Assembly: GCA_001689485.1 (NCBI GenBank)
Contig: LUJQ01000032.1
Coordinates: 1 to 18,258 of the forward strand
Reading direction: 5' to 3'
Source of the DNA: Bacteroidales bacterium M6
GTDB taxonomy: Bacteria; Bacteroidota; Bacteroidia; Bacteroidales; Muribaculaceae
Length of the DNA: 18,258 nt
Shown here: piece after piece, positions 1-7,775 of the stretch
How positions within the stretch are numbered: the first letter of the stretch is position 1
Layout: each line of letters opens with the position of its first letter
Translations under genes and position numbers: made by a program
Notes under the pieces: model-generated
The model's input: the letters and a program-made list of their open reading frames with translations, nothing else
Databases searched by the model: none
Told to the model about the DNA's origin: nothing

Positions 1-80
1 TGAATCGCTCCGAAAGAATCGAAGCCCGGCTGAAGTCTTTCGGCTACTGTATTCAATTAAACATCTTCCAATATGAATGA
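1..80 (+). CDS. C-terminal end of an upstream gene (partial)
   Basis: One frame (first full codon at base 3) stays open from the window edge to a TGA at 78-80 and reads as 25 ordinary, charged residues ending IFQYE. The stop sits inside the string ATGAATGA, where a second ATG (73) starts the next small ORF, the overlap style seen throughout the window. The fragment is too short to identify. A second frame is also open to a TGA at 74-76, so the choice of frame is an inference from composition. Confidence 0.35.
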   Translation, partial: NRSERIEARLKSFGYCIQLNIFQYE

Positions 81-225
81 CAACGTTTTGGCCGTCCTTC
101 TCTCGACCGCTGATTCTCGGCAATTTTGCGGAACTATAACCGGCTCAACCGATTTTCAGAAAATCGGGGGGGTAAAAACCGCTATAATTTTTTGTAATTA
201 TGTAACTTGTAATATGATATGGTAA
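73..225 (+). CDS. Possible 50-residue ORF before the primase-helicase
   Basis: An ATG at 73 overlaps the stop of the preceding fragment, and the frame runs 50 codons to a TAA at 223-225, overlapping the ATG of the primase-helicase at 219 by seven bases. Start and stop overlaps on both sides are what translational coupling would look like. Against it, the ORF contains a perfect palindrome (149-167) and a G7 run, and its product (starting MNDNVLAVLL) resembles no family I know. It may be a leader region that happens to be open. Confidence 0.3.
   Translation: MNDNVLAVLLSTADSRQFCGTITGSTDFQKIGGVKTAIIFCNYVTCNMIW
149..167. promoter_or_regulatory. Perfect 9-bp inverted repeat upstream of primase operon
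   Basis: CCGATTTTC and GAAAATCGG flank a single central A. The one-base spacer is too short for an RNA hairpin loop without melting inner pairs, so a dimeric-repressor operator is as likely as a terminator. It lies 50 bases before the primase-helicase start and is followed by a G7 run rather than a T tract. Confidence 0.4.
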
Positions 226-3161
226 CACCTGAAAGGCTATACGCGGCAACCGACGACGGCCTCCGTATCATCGCACTGCATTACCCGGAGGCCGTGGAAT
301 CGGCACGAACAAACAAACCGTTCCGCGCCCGTCCTGACGAACGGACACCAAGCGCACGGGTAAAACTATTCAACACAGATAAGGGTAAGGTCTGGAAAAT
401 GACTGACTTCGGAGGTGAAGGCCGCGCCATTGACCCGATACAGATACACATGGAGGCGAAGGGCATTTCATTCACTGAAGCAATCCTCGACCTTGCGGCC
501 ACGTTCAACATACAGGACGAGATAACGCGTTCAATCAATCGCCCGGACATAAGACGCGAACCCGCCACCGCAGAGCAGCCGGAGGGCGACTGCACATGGG
601 ATATAGACCAAGAATTTACGAAATCGCAATGTGCCATAATGGGGCCACGTGTTACCCCGGAACACATGGAGGCGTTGCACTGGTACCGGGTAAAACGTCT
701 TACATCGGTAAAGAACCGCGAAGCAATCCACAAGTTCTCCAACGAGAACTATCCGATTTTTATGCGGGAATGTTGGTTTGTTGACGAAAAAGGTAACGCA
801 GACAAATTTTATAAGATATACGAGCCTCTTAACGTCGATAAGAAATGGCGATTCCAATACCAGCCAAGAGGTAAAAAGCCGCAAAGTTACATCAATGGAC
901 TGTTTGAACTCATCGCAGCTTACCGGGATTATAACGAGGCTGAAGAACGCGCCTTCAATTCAGACCCGGCGAACGAGGGCAAGCCGTACAAAGAAAAGAA
1001 ACTGCCGGAAGCCATCATTTGCTCCGGCGAGCGCGACGCGATTTGCGTCCGTTCCCTCGGCTACCACCCGCTATGGTTCAACTCCGAGACATACAAGGTT
1101 ACGGAAGAAGAATACAGGCAGATAGCCAGATATGTCGAAACCGTCTACAATATCCCGGACATCGACACGACCGGCCGGGTGAAAGGAACGGAACTTGCCT
1201 TGCGATTCATCGACATTCATACGATATGGCTACCCGACGAACTCGCAAATTACCGTGACCACCGGGGCAACCCTCGCAAAGACTTCCGCGACTGGATAGA
1301 GATTTGGAAAAGCAACAGCGACTTTCGCGGACTTCTCGAACTCGCCACCCCGGCGAAGTTCTGGACTAAACAATGGGTAAGCGGCAAAGGTGAGGACGGA
1401 AAGAGCAAAGGCCGCTACAAATACAGTATCGACATTTCCTGTCTACACGAATTTTTGATGTTGAGCGGATTCTACACACTCCGCGACAAACACGCTCCCG
1501 GAACGCAGTTTATCCGTATTACCGGCAATATAGTAACGCTTGTAACCCCGAAAGAAATACGCGAGTTCGTGCATAAATGGTCTATTCATACGCGACAACC
1601 GCGAGAACTCCGCAACCTGATATTATCAACCCCTACGCTTTCGCTTTCCTCTCTGGAGGCGTTACGGGAGGCCGACCCGGATTTCACCAACTACACGGAA
1701 CGTTCACAGTTCTTTTACTTCCCGACATTCTCGGCTGAAGTAACAGGCAAAGAGATAATCAAGCACGAAAACCGTATAGCCGTCGGAGGCCGCTATGTGT
1801 GGGAAGAAAACGTGATACCTCATAACGTCCGATTCCTTCCCGATATGTTCGAGATTACGCACCCGGAAGGACGCTATGACAGCGAAGATTTCAACATCGA
1901 AGTTTACCCCCACGCCTCCAATTACTTCAGATATTTGATTAACTCCTCCCGTATCTACTGGCACAAGGAACTGGAGCAAATGCCGGGCGAATGGACTGCC
2001 GAGCAAATCGAGGCTTACCGCAAGGAGCATAAATTCGACATTGCCGGACCTCGCCTGACCCCTGCCGAGATACAGGAACAAAAACAGTGTCTTATAAACA
2101 AGATTTTTACAATCGGGTTTATGCTGCACCGTTTCAAATCGGATTCTCGTGCATGGGCCCCGTTCGTCATGGATAATATCGTGGGCGAGAACGACCAGTG
2201 TAACGGACGCTCCGGCAAATCATTCATGTTCCGCGCTCTTTCACACATTACAAGGTGGCTGAAGATAAGCGGCCGCAATCCCCGGTTACTGGAAAATCAA
2301 TTTGCTTTCGAGCAGATAAGCAAACACCTCGGAATCGTGGTAGTTGACGACTGCGACGAATATCTGCCGTTCAAACAGTTTTACGACAACATCACTTCCG
2401 ACATCACCATAAACACAAAGAACGTTTCCGCCTATACGTTGAAATTCAACGAGGCCCCGAAGTTCGCATTTACCACAAATTACGTACCGAAAGAGTTTGA
2501 CGGTTCGAGCGTCGGCCGTATGCTTTTTGTGGTATTCTCCGACTATTACCACCAGCAGACTGAAGATAACGATTATCTCGAAACACGACGTATTTACGAC
2601 GATTTCAATAAGGATTTATATTCATCGACATATACAGAGGCCGAGTGGGAAGCGGATATAAATTTCTTTATGCAATGCGTCAGATTCTATCTTTCTGTCG
2701 CGAATATGCCGGTAAAAATCGAGCCACGGATTGACAATATCATTTTCCGCAAGTTCCTCCGGGATATGGGCGACAACTTCCAAGACTGGGCCGAAATGTA
2801 TTTCTCTGTCGATGAGAACGGAAACGGCGACCACCTGAATACCGAAATTGTCAGGGAAGATGCGTTTAACGCCTTCAAGAGTTTTTCCGGCAATCATAAA
2901 TGGTCAATGCAGAGGTTTACCAAAGCACTGAAAGGCTTTTGCTATACGTGCGAATATGTCGCAGAACTGAATCCGCAAGACCTATGCAACAGCGGACAGA
3001 GAATCATGCGGAGAATTGAAGACCCGGTTACACATAAGAAAGTGCAGAAAGAAATGATTTATCTCCGCACGGTAGCCGAATCGGACAGAATCAAGAATCC
3101 ACCCCCACAACCCCCGCAACAGGGAAAAACTACCTTTCTAAACTGTTACCGTTATGGATAG
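219..3161 (+). CDS. Phage primase-helicase (Toprim + SF3/D5-like ATPase)
   Basis: This 980-residue protein most likely primes and unwinds phage DNA. The N-terminus (about 1-100, with WKMTDFGGEGRAID) resembles the CHC2-type primase template-binding domain but lacks its zinc cysteines. A Toprim-like core follows, with GERDA at 270-274 (catalytic Glu 271) and DIDTTG near 314. The C-terminal half has a Walker A motif NGRSGKS at 662-668, a Walker B-like VVVDDCDEY with Asp 710 and 711, and a sensor-like FAFTTNY, as in SF3/D5-family phage helicases. The ATG at 219 is used because an ATG at 214 is in a frame that closes at once. It heads a five-gene operon and overlaps the next gene by eight bases. 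The domain order fits bifunctional primase-helicases common in Bacteroidetes phages. Confidence in function is high, and the exact helicase subfamily is less sure. Confidence 0.9.
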   Translation: MVTPERLYAATDDGLRIIALHYPEAVESARTNKPFRARPDERTPSARVKLFNTDKGKVWKMTDFGGEGRAIDPIQIHMEAKGISFTEAILDLAATFNIQDEITRSINRPDIRREPATAEQPEGDCTWDIDQEFTKSQCAIMGPRVTPEHMEALHWYRVKRLTSVKNREAIHKFSNENYPIFMRECWFVDEKGNADKFYKIYEPLNVDKKWRFQYQPRGKKPQSYINGLFELIAAYRDYNEAEERAFNSDPANEGKPYKEKKLPEAIICSGERDAICVRSLGYHPLWFNSETYKVTEEEYRQIARYVETVYNIPDIDTTGRVKGTELALRFIDIHTIWLPDELANYRDHRGNPRKDFRDWIEIWKSNSDFRGLLELATPAKFWTKQWVSGKGEDGKSKGRYKYSIDISCLHEFLMLSGFYTLRDKHAPGTQFIRITGNIVTLVTPKEIREFVHKWSIHTRQPRELRNLILSTPTLSLSSLEALREADPDFTNYTERSQFFYFPTFSAEVTGKEIIKHENRIAVGGRYVWEENVIPHNVRFLPDMFEITHPEGRYDSEDFNIEVYPHASNYFRYLINSSRIYWHKELEQMPGEWTAEQIEAYRKEHKFDIAGPRLTPAEIQEQKQCLINKIFTIGFMLHRFKSDSRAWAPFVMDNIVGENDQCNGRSGKSFMFRALSHITRWLKISGRNPRLLENQFAFEQISKHLGIVVVDDCDEYLPFKQFYDNITSDITINTKNVSAYTLKFNEAPKFAFTTNYVPKEFDGSSVGRMLFVVFSDYYHQQTEDNDYLETRRIYDDFNKDLYSSTYTEAEWEADINFFMQCVRFYLSVANMPVKIEPRIDNIIFRKFLRDMGDNFQDWAEMYFSVDENGNGDHLNTEIVREDAFNAFKSFSGNHKWSMQRFTKALKGFCYTCEYVAELNPQDLCNSGQRIMRRIEDPVTHKKVQKEMIYLRTVAESDRIKNPPPQPPQQGKTTFLNCYRYG

Positions 3162-4092
3162 CAAGACACTGGAAGCCCGGCAACGCTGGACGCTATCACA
3201 AAAAATCGACCATACCCTCGGAACGATTGACACTTTTGTTTCCCGTTTAGGTGGACTTGATAAGGTTTATTGTTCCTTTTCGGGAGGGAAAGACAGCACG
3301 GTTTTATTGCACCTTTGCCGGGTTCTTTTCCCGGACATTCTCGCGGTGTTCTGCAATACCGGCAACGAATATCCCGAAATAATCAAGTTTGTGCGCCAGA
3401 CGCAAGCTGCCGGGGCTGTCATTAGCATTATTCGCCCACAATTCACACCGCGCCAGATATGGGCGAAATACGGCTTTCCTCTTATCGGAAAAGAAACAGC
3501 GGACAGGGTTCACAAAGTAAGGATAAATCCACATTCCAAGACCGCCGGGATATATATGGGTAACGGTAAATTCAGGCTTGCTTTGAAATGGCGTTACCTA
3601 TTGACAGAGCCTTACGAGACTTCGGCAATGTGTTGCAACAAATTAAAAAAGGAGCCTTTTCACCGATTCGAGCGGGAAACCGGTCGCCGTCCGATTGTCG
3701 GAACTATGGCCGCCGAAAGCAAATTACGCGAAACGCAGTATCTAAGGCAAGGCGGCTGCAACGTTTTCGGGGAATCTCCGGCAAGTAAGCCGCTTTCGAT
3801 TTGGACTGAAGCCGATATTTGGGAATACATTCGCGCTCAAAATCTACCAATCGCCGAAATCTATCATAAAGGGGCGGCAAGAACAGGCTGTATGGGTTGC
3901 GGATTCGGTTCACAGTTCGCAGATGATACGCGATTTGATACGCTTTTGCGGGAACACCCCAAATGTTATGATATGATTATGGGTTACACCAATAACGGGG
4001 TATCATTCCGCGAAGCCATGCGAAAAGCATTACAAGTTAATGGCCGCTTCCTTCCTGATGAAGAACCGGCAAACCTTTTTTCGATTTTATGA
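3154..4092 (+). CDS. PAPS-reductase-family protein, predicted [4Fe-4S]
   Basis: A 312-residue protein of the PP-loop ATP pyrophosphatase superfamily, adenylylsulfate/PAPS reductase branch. The nucleotide-binding PP-loop is SFSGGKDS at residues 41-48. Four cysteines are arranged as Cys160-Cys161 and Cys246-x-x-Cys249, the CC...CxxC pattern that holds a [4Fe-4S] cluster in APS reductases and related DndC-type proteins. The reductase C-terminal ECGIH-type active cysteine is not seen, so sulfate reduction itself is unlikely. The ATG overlaps the primase-helicase stop, and its own stop overlaps the methyltransferase start in ATGA. Phage members are common and of unknown role. Neighbours suggest nucleic-acid modification, possibly sulfur transfer or base chemistry, which is inference only. 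Alternatives are a general thiolation enzyme or a host-defence modulator. Confidence 0.85.
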   Translation: MDSKTLEARQRWTLSQKIDHTLGTIDTFVSRLGGLDKVYCSFSGGKDSTVLLHLCRVLFPDILAVFCNTGNEYPEIIKFVRQTQAAGAVISIIRPQFTPRQIWAKYGFPLIGKETADRVHKVRINPHSKTAGIYMGNGKFRLALKWRYLLTEPYETSAMCCNKLKKEPFHRFERETGRRPIVGTMAAESKLRETQYLRQGGCNVFGESPASKPLSIWTEADIWEYIRAQNLPIAEIYHKGAARTGCMGCGFGSQFADDTRFDTLLREHPKCYDMIMGYTNNGVSFREAMRKALQVNGRFLPDEEPANLFSIL

Positions 4093-5495
4093 AATTACGA
4101 GTATTTGAAGCGTTCGCCGGTTATGGCAGTCAGTCAATAGCCCTCGAACGACTGAAAACGGCTTATCCCTCTTTTGATTACGAGGTGGTGGGCTTTTCGG
4201 AAATTGACCGCTACGCAGTTGCGGCATATTACGCCGCCCGCGATCCGCGTCTTGCCGGCGAAAGAATCGACCGTCTCGATATAAAGGCATACACTCCGAC
4301 AAAGGAAATTACGGAAAGATTTCCCAACTACGGGGATATTACGCTGATAGACTGGACCAGTGCGGAAATGCCCGACTTTGATTTATTCACCTATTCATTC
4401 CCTTGTCAGGATATAAGTACCGCCGGGAAGCAACGCGGATTCGCGGAGGGTTCCGGCACCCGTTCATCGTTATTGTGGGAATGCGCCCGCGCTATCGAGG
4501 CTAAACGTCCACGATACCTCCTTATGGAGAATGTAAAGGCGTTGACATTCAAGAAACACGCCGATAACTTCAAACGCTGGCGCGAGTGGCTGGAGGCTCA
4601 GGGCTATTCCAATTACTGGAAGGTACTCAATGCACGGGATTTCGGGATTCCCCAGAATCGGCAACGTGTTTTTATGGTTTCAATCCTCGGAGAACACAAA
4701 CCGTTCATATTCCCCGAAACAGCAGCCCCGAAGCGTCGCCTCCGCCATATACTGGAGCAGAAAGTGACGGATAACTATTATCTTACTGTACCGCAGCTTC
4801 AGATGATTATCGGGCATTGTGAACGCAAATTGTCGGAAGGTTGCGGCTTTGCCACCAATTTCCAAACTTCTCAAGGAATAGCCGGTGCGATTTGTGCCGG
4901 TTACGGCCATTATCCCACCGATACGTGCCTGGCCGAACCCGTGGCCTGTGCGTTCAGAGGCCGGAACATCGAAAATCCGTCAGACCGCAGCCGGGGAGCA
5001 AAAACAGCCCAACGCATTGAAATCGGCGATACTGTGGCAAATTGTATTACCACGGTTGAGAAAGACAGCCTCGTGGCGGAGCCTAAGATTTTGGGCTACA
5101 CACGCGATAACAAAGGCGTTGTGGTGTCTCGCCACCTGAAAGAGTTTGCCGGGTCTGTATGTGCCTCAAACTTCCGCAATACAGGCAGCACAGCGGAATT
5201 TGTCGCCGAGCCTATGGTGATACAAAGGTCCCACGGCTACGCCGCCGGGAATGTTCTTGAAATCGCTCCGGCCGTTACTGCCTCAGCATATACTGATAAC
5301 AATTTTGTGTATATCGGCTATAAGATTCGCCGGTTCACTCCACGCGAGACATTCCGCCTCATGGACTTGGACGACCGATATATCAACGCTATTCAAGCCG
5401 CCGGAATCTCAATAACACAGCAGCGCAAACTTGCCGGAAACTCGATTGTAGCCGTGGTATTGTTTCAGATATTCAAAAGTATGTTCATTCTATGA
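4089..5495 (+). CDS. DNA (cytosine-5) methyltransferase
   Basis: This 468-residue enzyme should methylate cytosine in DNA at C5 using S-adenosylmethionine. Motif I is FEAFAGYGS at the N-terminus. The catalytic PCQ is at 105-107 within SFPCQDIS, ENV is at 147-149, and QNRQRVF is motif VIII. Motifs IX-X close the protein (RRFTPRE, then QRKLAGNSI). The target-recognition part, about 230-400, holds a repeated pattern ending in AEP at 282, 330 and 373. No restriction endonuclease lies beside it, so it is an orphan phage methyltransferase whose usual job is to shield phage DNA from host restriction. Target sequence cannot be read from the protein. It overlaps both neighbours by four bases (ATGA), so it is translationally coupled. 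Confidence 0.93.
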   Translation: MKLRVFEAFAGYGSQSIALERLKTAYPSFDYEVVGFSEIDRYAVAAYYAARDPRLAGERIDRLDIKAYTPTKEITERFPNYGDITLIDWTSAEMPDFDLFTYSFPCQDISTAGKQRGFAEGSGTRSSLLWECARAIEAKRPRYLLMENVKALTFKKHADNFKRWREWLEAQGYSNYWKVLNARDFGIPQNRQRVFMVSILGEHKPFIFPETAAPKRRLRHILEQKVTDNYYLTVPQLQMIIGHCERKLSEGCGFATNFQTSQGIAGAICAGYGHYPTDTCLAEPVACAFRGRNIENPSDRSRGAKTAQRIEIGDTVANCITTVEKDSLVAEPKILGYTRDNKGVVVSRHLKEFAGSVCASNFRNTGSTAEFVAEPMVIQRSHGYAAGNVLEIAPAVTASAYTDNNFVYIGYKIRRFTPRETFRLMDLDDRYINAIQAAGISITQQRKLAGNSIVAVVLFQIFKSMFIL

Positions 5496-5725
5496 AGAAA
5501 GATAAAGACCGCATTTCGCTTGCAAGAAACGAAGCCGACGAAATACGCGAATTGTTGGAAACCCTGTATGCAATGGAAGGAACGTTTGACGATGATTTTA
5601 ACAGGGAATGTCATCGCGCCGGAATTCATGCGCGTAATTTATGCGAATTACTGCACGGACACCGCCACCCGACATGGGAAACTCCAGACGAACCAATATC
5701 ACCCCGGAATCCTTATGAACGATAA
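5492..5725 (+). CDS. Small hypothetical protein (77 aa)
   Basis: A 77-residue hydrophilic, acidic-then-basic protein with no membrane segment and no motif I can name. The first half (starting MKKDKDRISLARNEADEIRE) is likely helical. The second half is rich in His and Arg (HGHRHP). Its ATG overlaps the methyltransferase stop (ATGA), and its TAA overlaps the next methyltransferase start by 11 bases, which supports it as a real coupled gene. The overlap pattern suggests it belongs functionally with the two methyltransferases, but no role can be assigned. Confidence 0.65.
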   Translation: MKKDKDRISLARNEADEIRELLETLYAMEGTFDDDFNRECHRAGIHARNLCELLHGHRHPTWETPDEPISPRNPYER

Positions 5726-6200
5726 ATCTTATCCGCCTATTCTTGACGCTTGTTGCGGTTCCCGCTCCTTCTGGAACGACAAAAGCAATCCCTTGGCCAT
5801 GTTTATGGATATTCGTCGGGAAACTCTTGAACTGTGCGACGGGCGAACTATTGAAGTGAATCCCGATGTTGTGGCGGATTTTCGGTGTATGCCTTTTCCT
5901 GATGATATTTTCCGGCTTGTGGTATTTGACCCTCCCCACCTCCGTTGGTGTGGTGATTCATCGTATATGCGGGCCAAATACGGACGGCTGACAGCAGATT
6001 ATCGTAATGACATTGCTCAAGGTCTGTCAGAGTGCTGGAGAGTATTGCAGCCTTTCGGCATTCTTGTGTTCAAATGGAACGAGGAACAAATCAAAGTCGC
6101 GCCGATTCTAAAACGATTCGGTCGAGAACCGTTATTCGGGCATATCACCGGGCGTTCGGGCAAGACGCGGTGGTATTGTTTTATGAAGACTGATGAATAA
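5715..6200 (+). CDS. Class I SAM-dependent DNA methyltransferase (DPPH type)
   Basis: A 161-residue methyltransferase-fold protein. LDACCGSRSFW near residues 10-20 is an unusual motif I in which CC replaces the common glycine pattern, and VVFDPPH (Asp72-Pro-Pro-His75) is motif IV, the catalytic signature of amino-methyltransferases. It then has LSECWRVLQPFGILVFKW, a typical motif VI-VIII strand. It is much shorter than full restriction-modification enzymes and has no obvious target-recognition domain. The start at 5715 is preferred over upstream in-frame codons from 5520 because those residues would lie inside the 77-residue gene and read as a shadow, while motif I begins right after this Met. 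DNA adenine is the likely substrate, but another amino group is possible. It is the last gene of the operon, just before the terminator. Confidence 0.8.
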   Translation: MNDKSYPPILDACCGSRSFWNDKSNPLAMFMDIRRETLELCDGRTIEVNPDVVADFRCMPFPDDIFRLVVFDPPHLRWCGDSSYMRAKYGRLTADYRNDIAQGLSECWRVLQPFGILVFKWNEEQIKVAPILKRFGREPLFGHITGRSGKTRWYCFMKTDE

Positions 6201-6226
6201 GGTATTTTTTTTATTTTCGAGCCGTG

Positions 6227-6272
6227 AGCCGGGCGGAACTTGCACCACGCATGACCGCCCGGCTTCCTTTTT
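6227..6272 (+). terminator. Intrinsic terminator of the replication/modification operon
   Basis: A perfect 10-bp stem, AGCCGGGCGG (6227-6236) with CCGCCCGGCT (6255-6264), has an 18-base loop and a TCCTTTTT tail. It lies 26 bases after the last methyltransferase stop. Confidence 0.85.
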
Positions 6273-6332
6273 ACCCACACCGCGACTGCCGAACCTCACC
6301 CCTTACCCCCTCCTTTTTCTTACTAAATCTTT

Positions 6333-6576
6333 GTTACCTTGTAACAGATGTTTGCAAAAGGTGGTAACAATATAAAATCAAAGGAATTAAGAGAAAAAGA
6401 GGGTGTGACAAACTTGGTAACAATCGGCGTAACAAAAAAATTGCGGTTTGTTACACGTTTTCGGGGAGGGAGGAAAAGGTGAAAAAGTAACAAAACGCAG
6501 GGGGCAGTTACAAACTGCAATTTTGAACTGTAACGAGTGTAAATTGCTTGATTCCAAATGGTTGTAACGGTGTTAC
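6333..6576. repeat. Cluster of 11 GTAAC/GTTAC motifs; candidate origin or operator array
   Basis: The 503-base gap 6201-6703 holds a terminator, then this AT-rich array, then a promoter, and I see no gene in it. GTAAC or its complement GTTAC occurs at 6333, 6341, 6364, 6417, 6429, 6450, 6487, 6507, 6530, 6564 and 6572. About 0.5 would be expected by chance in this length. Most copies extend to GTAACA. Two sites are palindromic pairs: TGTTACCTTGTAACA (6332-6346) and TTGTAACGGTGTTACAA (6562-6578), each with a three-base centre. An array like this beside replication genes fits an iteron-type origin. Multiple operators for a phage regulator fit equally well. Confidence 0.6.
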
Positions 6577-6668
6577 AAAAAAACAAAGTTTTCGCGTTAA
6601 ATCTTGGCTAAGTCGGTAATATAATAACATAGTCGCCTATATAATATCCTATTGTCGGAATTTATTCG

Positions 6669-6676
6669 TAACTTTG
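6669..6676 (+). promoter_or_regulatory. Bacteroidetes -7 promoter element before 6704
   Basis: TAACTTTG followed by C matches the Bacteroidetes sigma consensus TAnnTTTG. Transcription would start near 6683, giving a leader of about 20 bases before the ATG at 6704. The -33 TTG is not clear at the usual spacing. Confidence 0.6.
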
Positions 6677-6703
6677 CGCTCATAATCAATCAAATCTCCC
6701 TCT

Positions 6704-7186
6704 ATGATTACAGTAAAGATTCAAGTCGAACAGTATGTGGCCGAGTATATCCGGGGGAAATACTTCGACCCGGAAGTCGGTGCCGTCCGATTCCCCTCGA
6801 AACTCGACATTTACATACTTGTTTACGACCTACTTCAGAAACGACCCGTTAACTGCCCGCTTGAATCCGGCAATCTGGAATTTGCATTGCCGGACCGACG
6901 CGACGCGAATATGGCCGGAGGCAAATCGCCGGAGCAGTTCAATTATCTGTCGGCGCGAGCTGCAAAACGCCTCGGCGACAAAATGCGCCTTATGATGTGG
7001 GCCGAGCTGCACGACCTTATGGACGAAAACAAGCACTTAAAGGGTATTCAGTTCAAAGATTCGGTTTTTCAGTTTCTATGCCGCTACGAAATAGAATCAA
7101 TCACAGAAGATGCCCTGCTGAAGAATTACCAACGCTGGAGGGATAAGCAGCGGAGGACGACCAAACGCCGTTACTCGCGAAAATAA
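6704..7186 (+). CDS. Hypothetical phage protein (160 aa), possible DNA-binding
   Basis: A 160-residue soluble protein with a basic tail (RRTTKRRYSRK). The N-terminal part (starting MITVKIQVEQYVAEYIRGKY) looks like a compact alpha/beta domain. The C-terminal part is helical, with the stretch IESITEDALLKNYQRWRD possibly forming a recognition-type helix. I do not recognise a named family. It is the first gene after the GTAAC array and has its own promoter, so a protein that binds that array, or an early regulator or replication accessory, is a reasonable but unproven guess. It is followed by about 130 bases without a gene, so it is likely monocistronic. Confidence 0.75.
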   Translation: MITVKIQVEQYVAEYIRGKYFDPEVGAVRFPSKLDIYILVYDLLQKRPVNCPLESGNLEFALPDRRDANMAGGKSPEQFNYLSARAAKRLGDKMRLMMWAELHDLMDENKHLKGIQFKDSVFQFLCRYEIESITEDALLKNYQRWRDKQRRTTKRRYSRK

Positions 7187-7253
7187 ATACACAAAAGTCA
7201 GTGATTATTTTACCTACCGAATGGCCTGTTTTGTCTTTTTTTGAGGGTAATTT

Positions 7254-7275
7254 TGTCGGAAAAATGTCGGAAAAA
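7254..7275. repeat. Tandem pair of 11-bp repeats
   Basis: TGTCGGAAAAA occurs twice head to tail (7254-7264, 7265-7275), 41 bases before the ATG at 7316. TGTCGGAA also occurs at 6653, shortly before the promoter of the previous gene. This could be a regulator-binding site upstream of the head genes. Confidence 0.4.
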
Positions 7276-7315
7276 TGCTGAATAATTGATTAACAATAAC
7301 TTATAGCCTGCAATT

Positions 7316-7723
7316 ATGGAACAGTTGACCGTTTCGGTATGTCATAGCCTGAAGATTATCCCGGTGGTCCGGCTTACGCGGTTTGCCCGATTCCGTTCAC
7401 GCGTTATCCTGATAACCGTCGGAACACCCGACGACGCGGCCGCAGTTCCGGGAAGTGTCAAAATATCGACGACCGCCGACAAAGGGATTATCAAGAAGAA
7501 AATAACGTTTGACCGCTCCGGCGTATCGGATTCCGCCGCCGACATTCTGGAATCATACAAATGCCAGCGTGTGGTGGCTACATACGTCGATGAAAGCGGA
7601 AACACACGTGTAGCGGGTTCCCCCGACTTCCCCCTCGCCCTTGATTACACTACGGGGAACGGTGTTTTTACCGTTACGCTTTCGGGGGAGGACACGAAGC
7701 CGGACGGATATTTAGCGGATTAA
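7316..7723 (+). CDS. Hypothetical protein before head genes (135 aa), possible structural
   Basis: A 135-residue protein predicted to be mostly beta strands, with Thr/Val-rich segments such as ADKGIIKKKITFDRSG and NGVFTVTLSGED and no membrane segment or enzyme motif. The position directly upstream of the capsid protease, and a beta-rich composition typical of virion components, suggest a head or head-tail joining protein. The evidence is positional only. The ATG at 7316 is the first in frame. A 52-base gap with a hairpin separates it from the protease. Confidence 0.65.
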   Translation: MEQLTVSVCHSLKIIPVVRLTRFARFRSRVILITVGTPDDAAAVPGSVKISTTADKGIIKKKITFDRSGVSDSAADILESYKCQRVVATYVDESGNTRVAGSPDFPLALDYTTGNGVFTVTLSGEDTKPDGYLAD

Positions 7724-7749
7724 AGTCCTTCCACGCGCCCGCGATAAGT

Positions 7750-7773
7750 AGTTATTTTGCGACAAAAATAACT
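7750..7773 (+). promoter_or_regulatory. Hairpin ending just before the S49 protease start
   Basis: AGTTATTTT (7750-7758) and AAAATAACT (7765-7773) form a perfect 9-bp stem with a six-base loop. It ends two bases before the ATG at 7776, so in mRNA it would occlude the ribosome-loading region. No T tail follows, so it is not a conventional terminator. Confidence 0.45.
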
Positions 7774-7775
7774 GC

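Noticed and set aside
1..14. A 14-base exact match between the window start and 12570-12583
   Set aside because: About 0.6 matches of this length are expected by chance in a sequence of this size, and one copy is part of a terminator while the other is probably coding. Not enough to call an attachment site.
5520..5714. Longer N-terminus for the DPPH methyltransferase
   Set aside because: The extra 65 residues overlap the 77-residue gene in another frame and are Trp/Cys/Thr-rich shadow text; the SAM-binding motif begins just after the Met at 5715.
6193..6375. 60-codon open frame after the DPPH methyltransferase
   Set aside because: It runs through the strong terminator at 6227-6272 and gives a Pro/Leu-rich product without protein-like features.
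6323..6586. 87-codon open frame on the - strand across the GTAAC array
   Set aside because: Low-complexity Phe/Thr/Val-rich product caused by the repeated GTAAC/GTTAC motif, with no promoter and no resemblance to a protein family.
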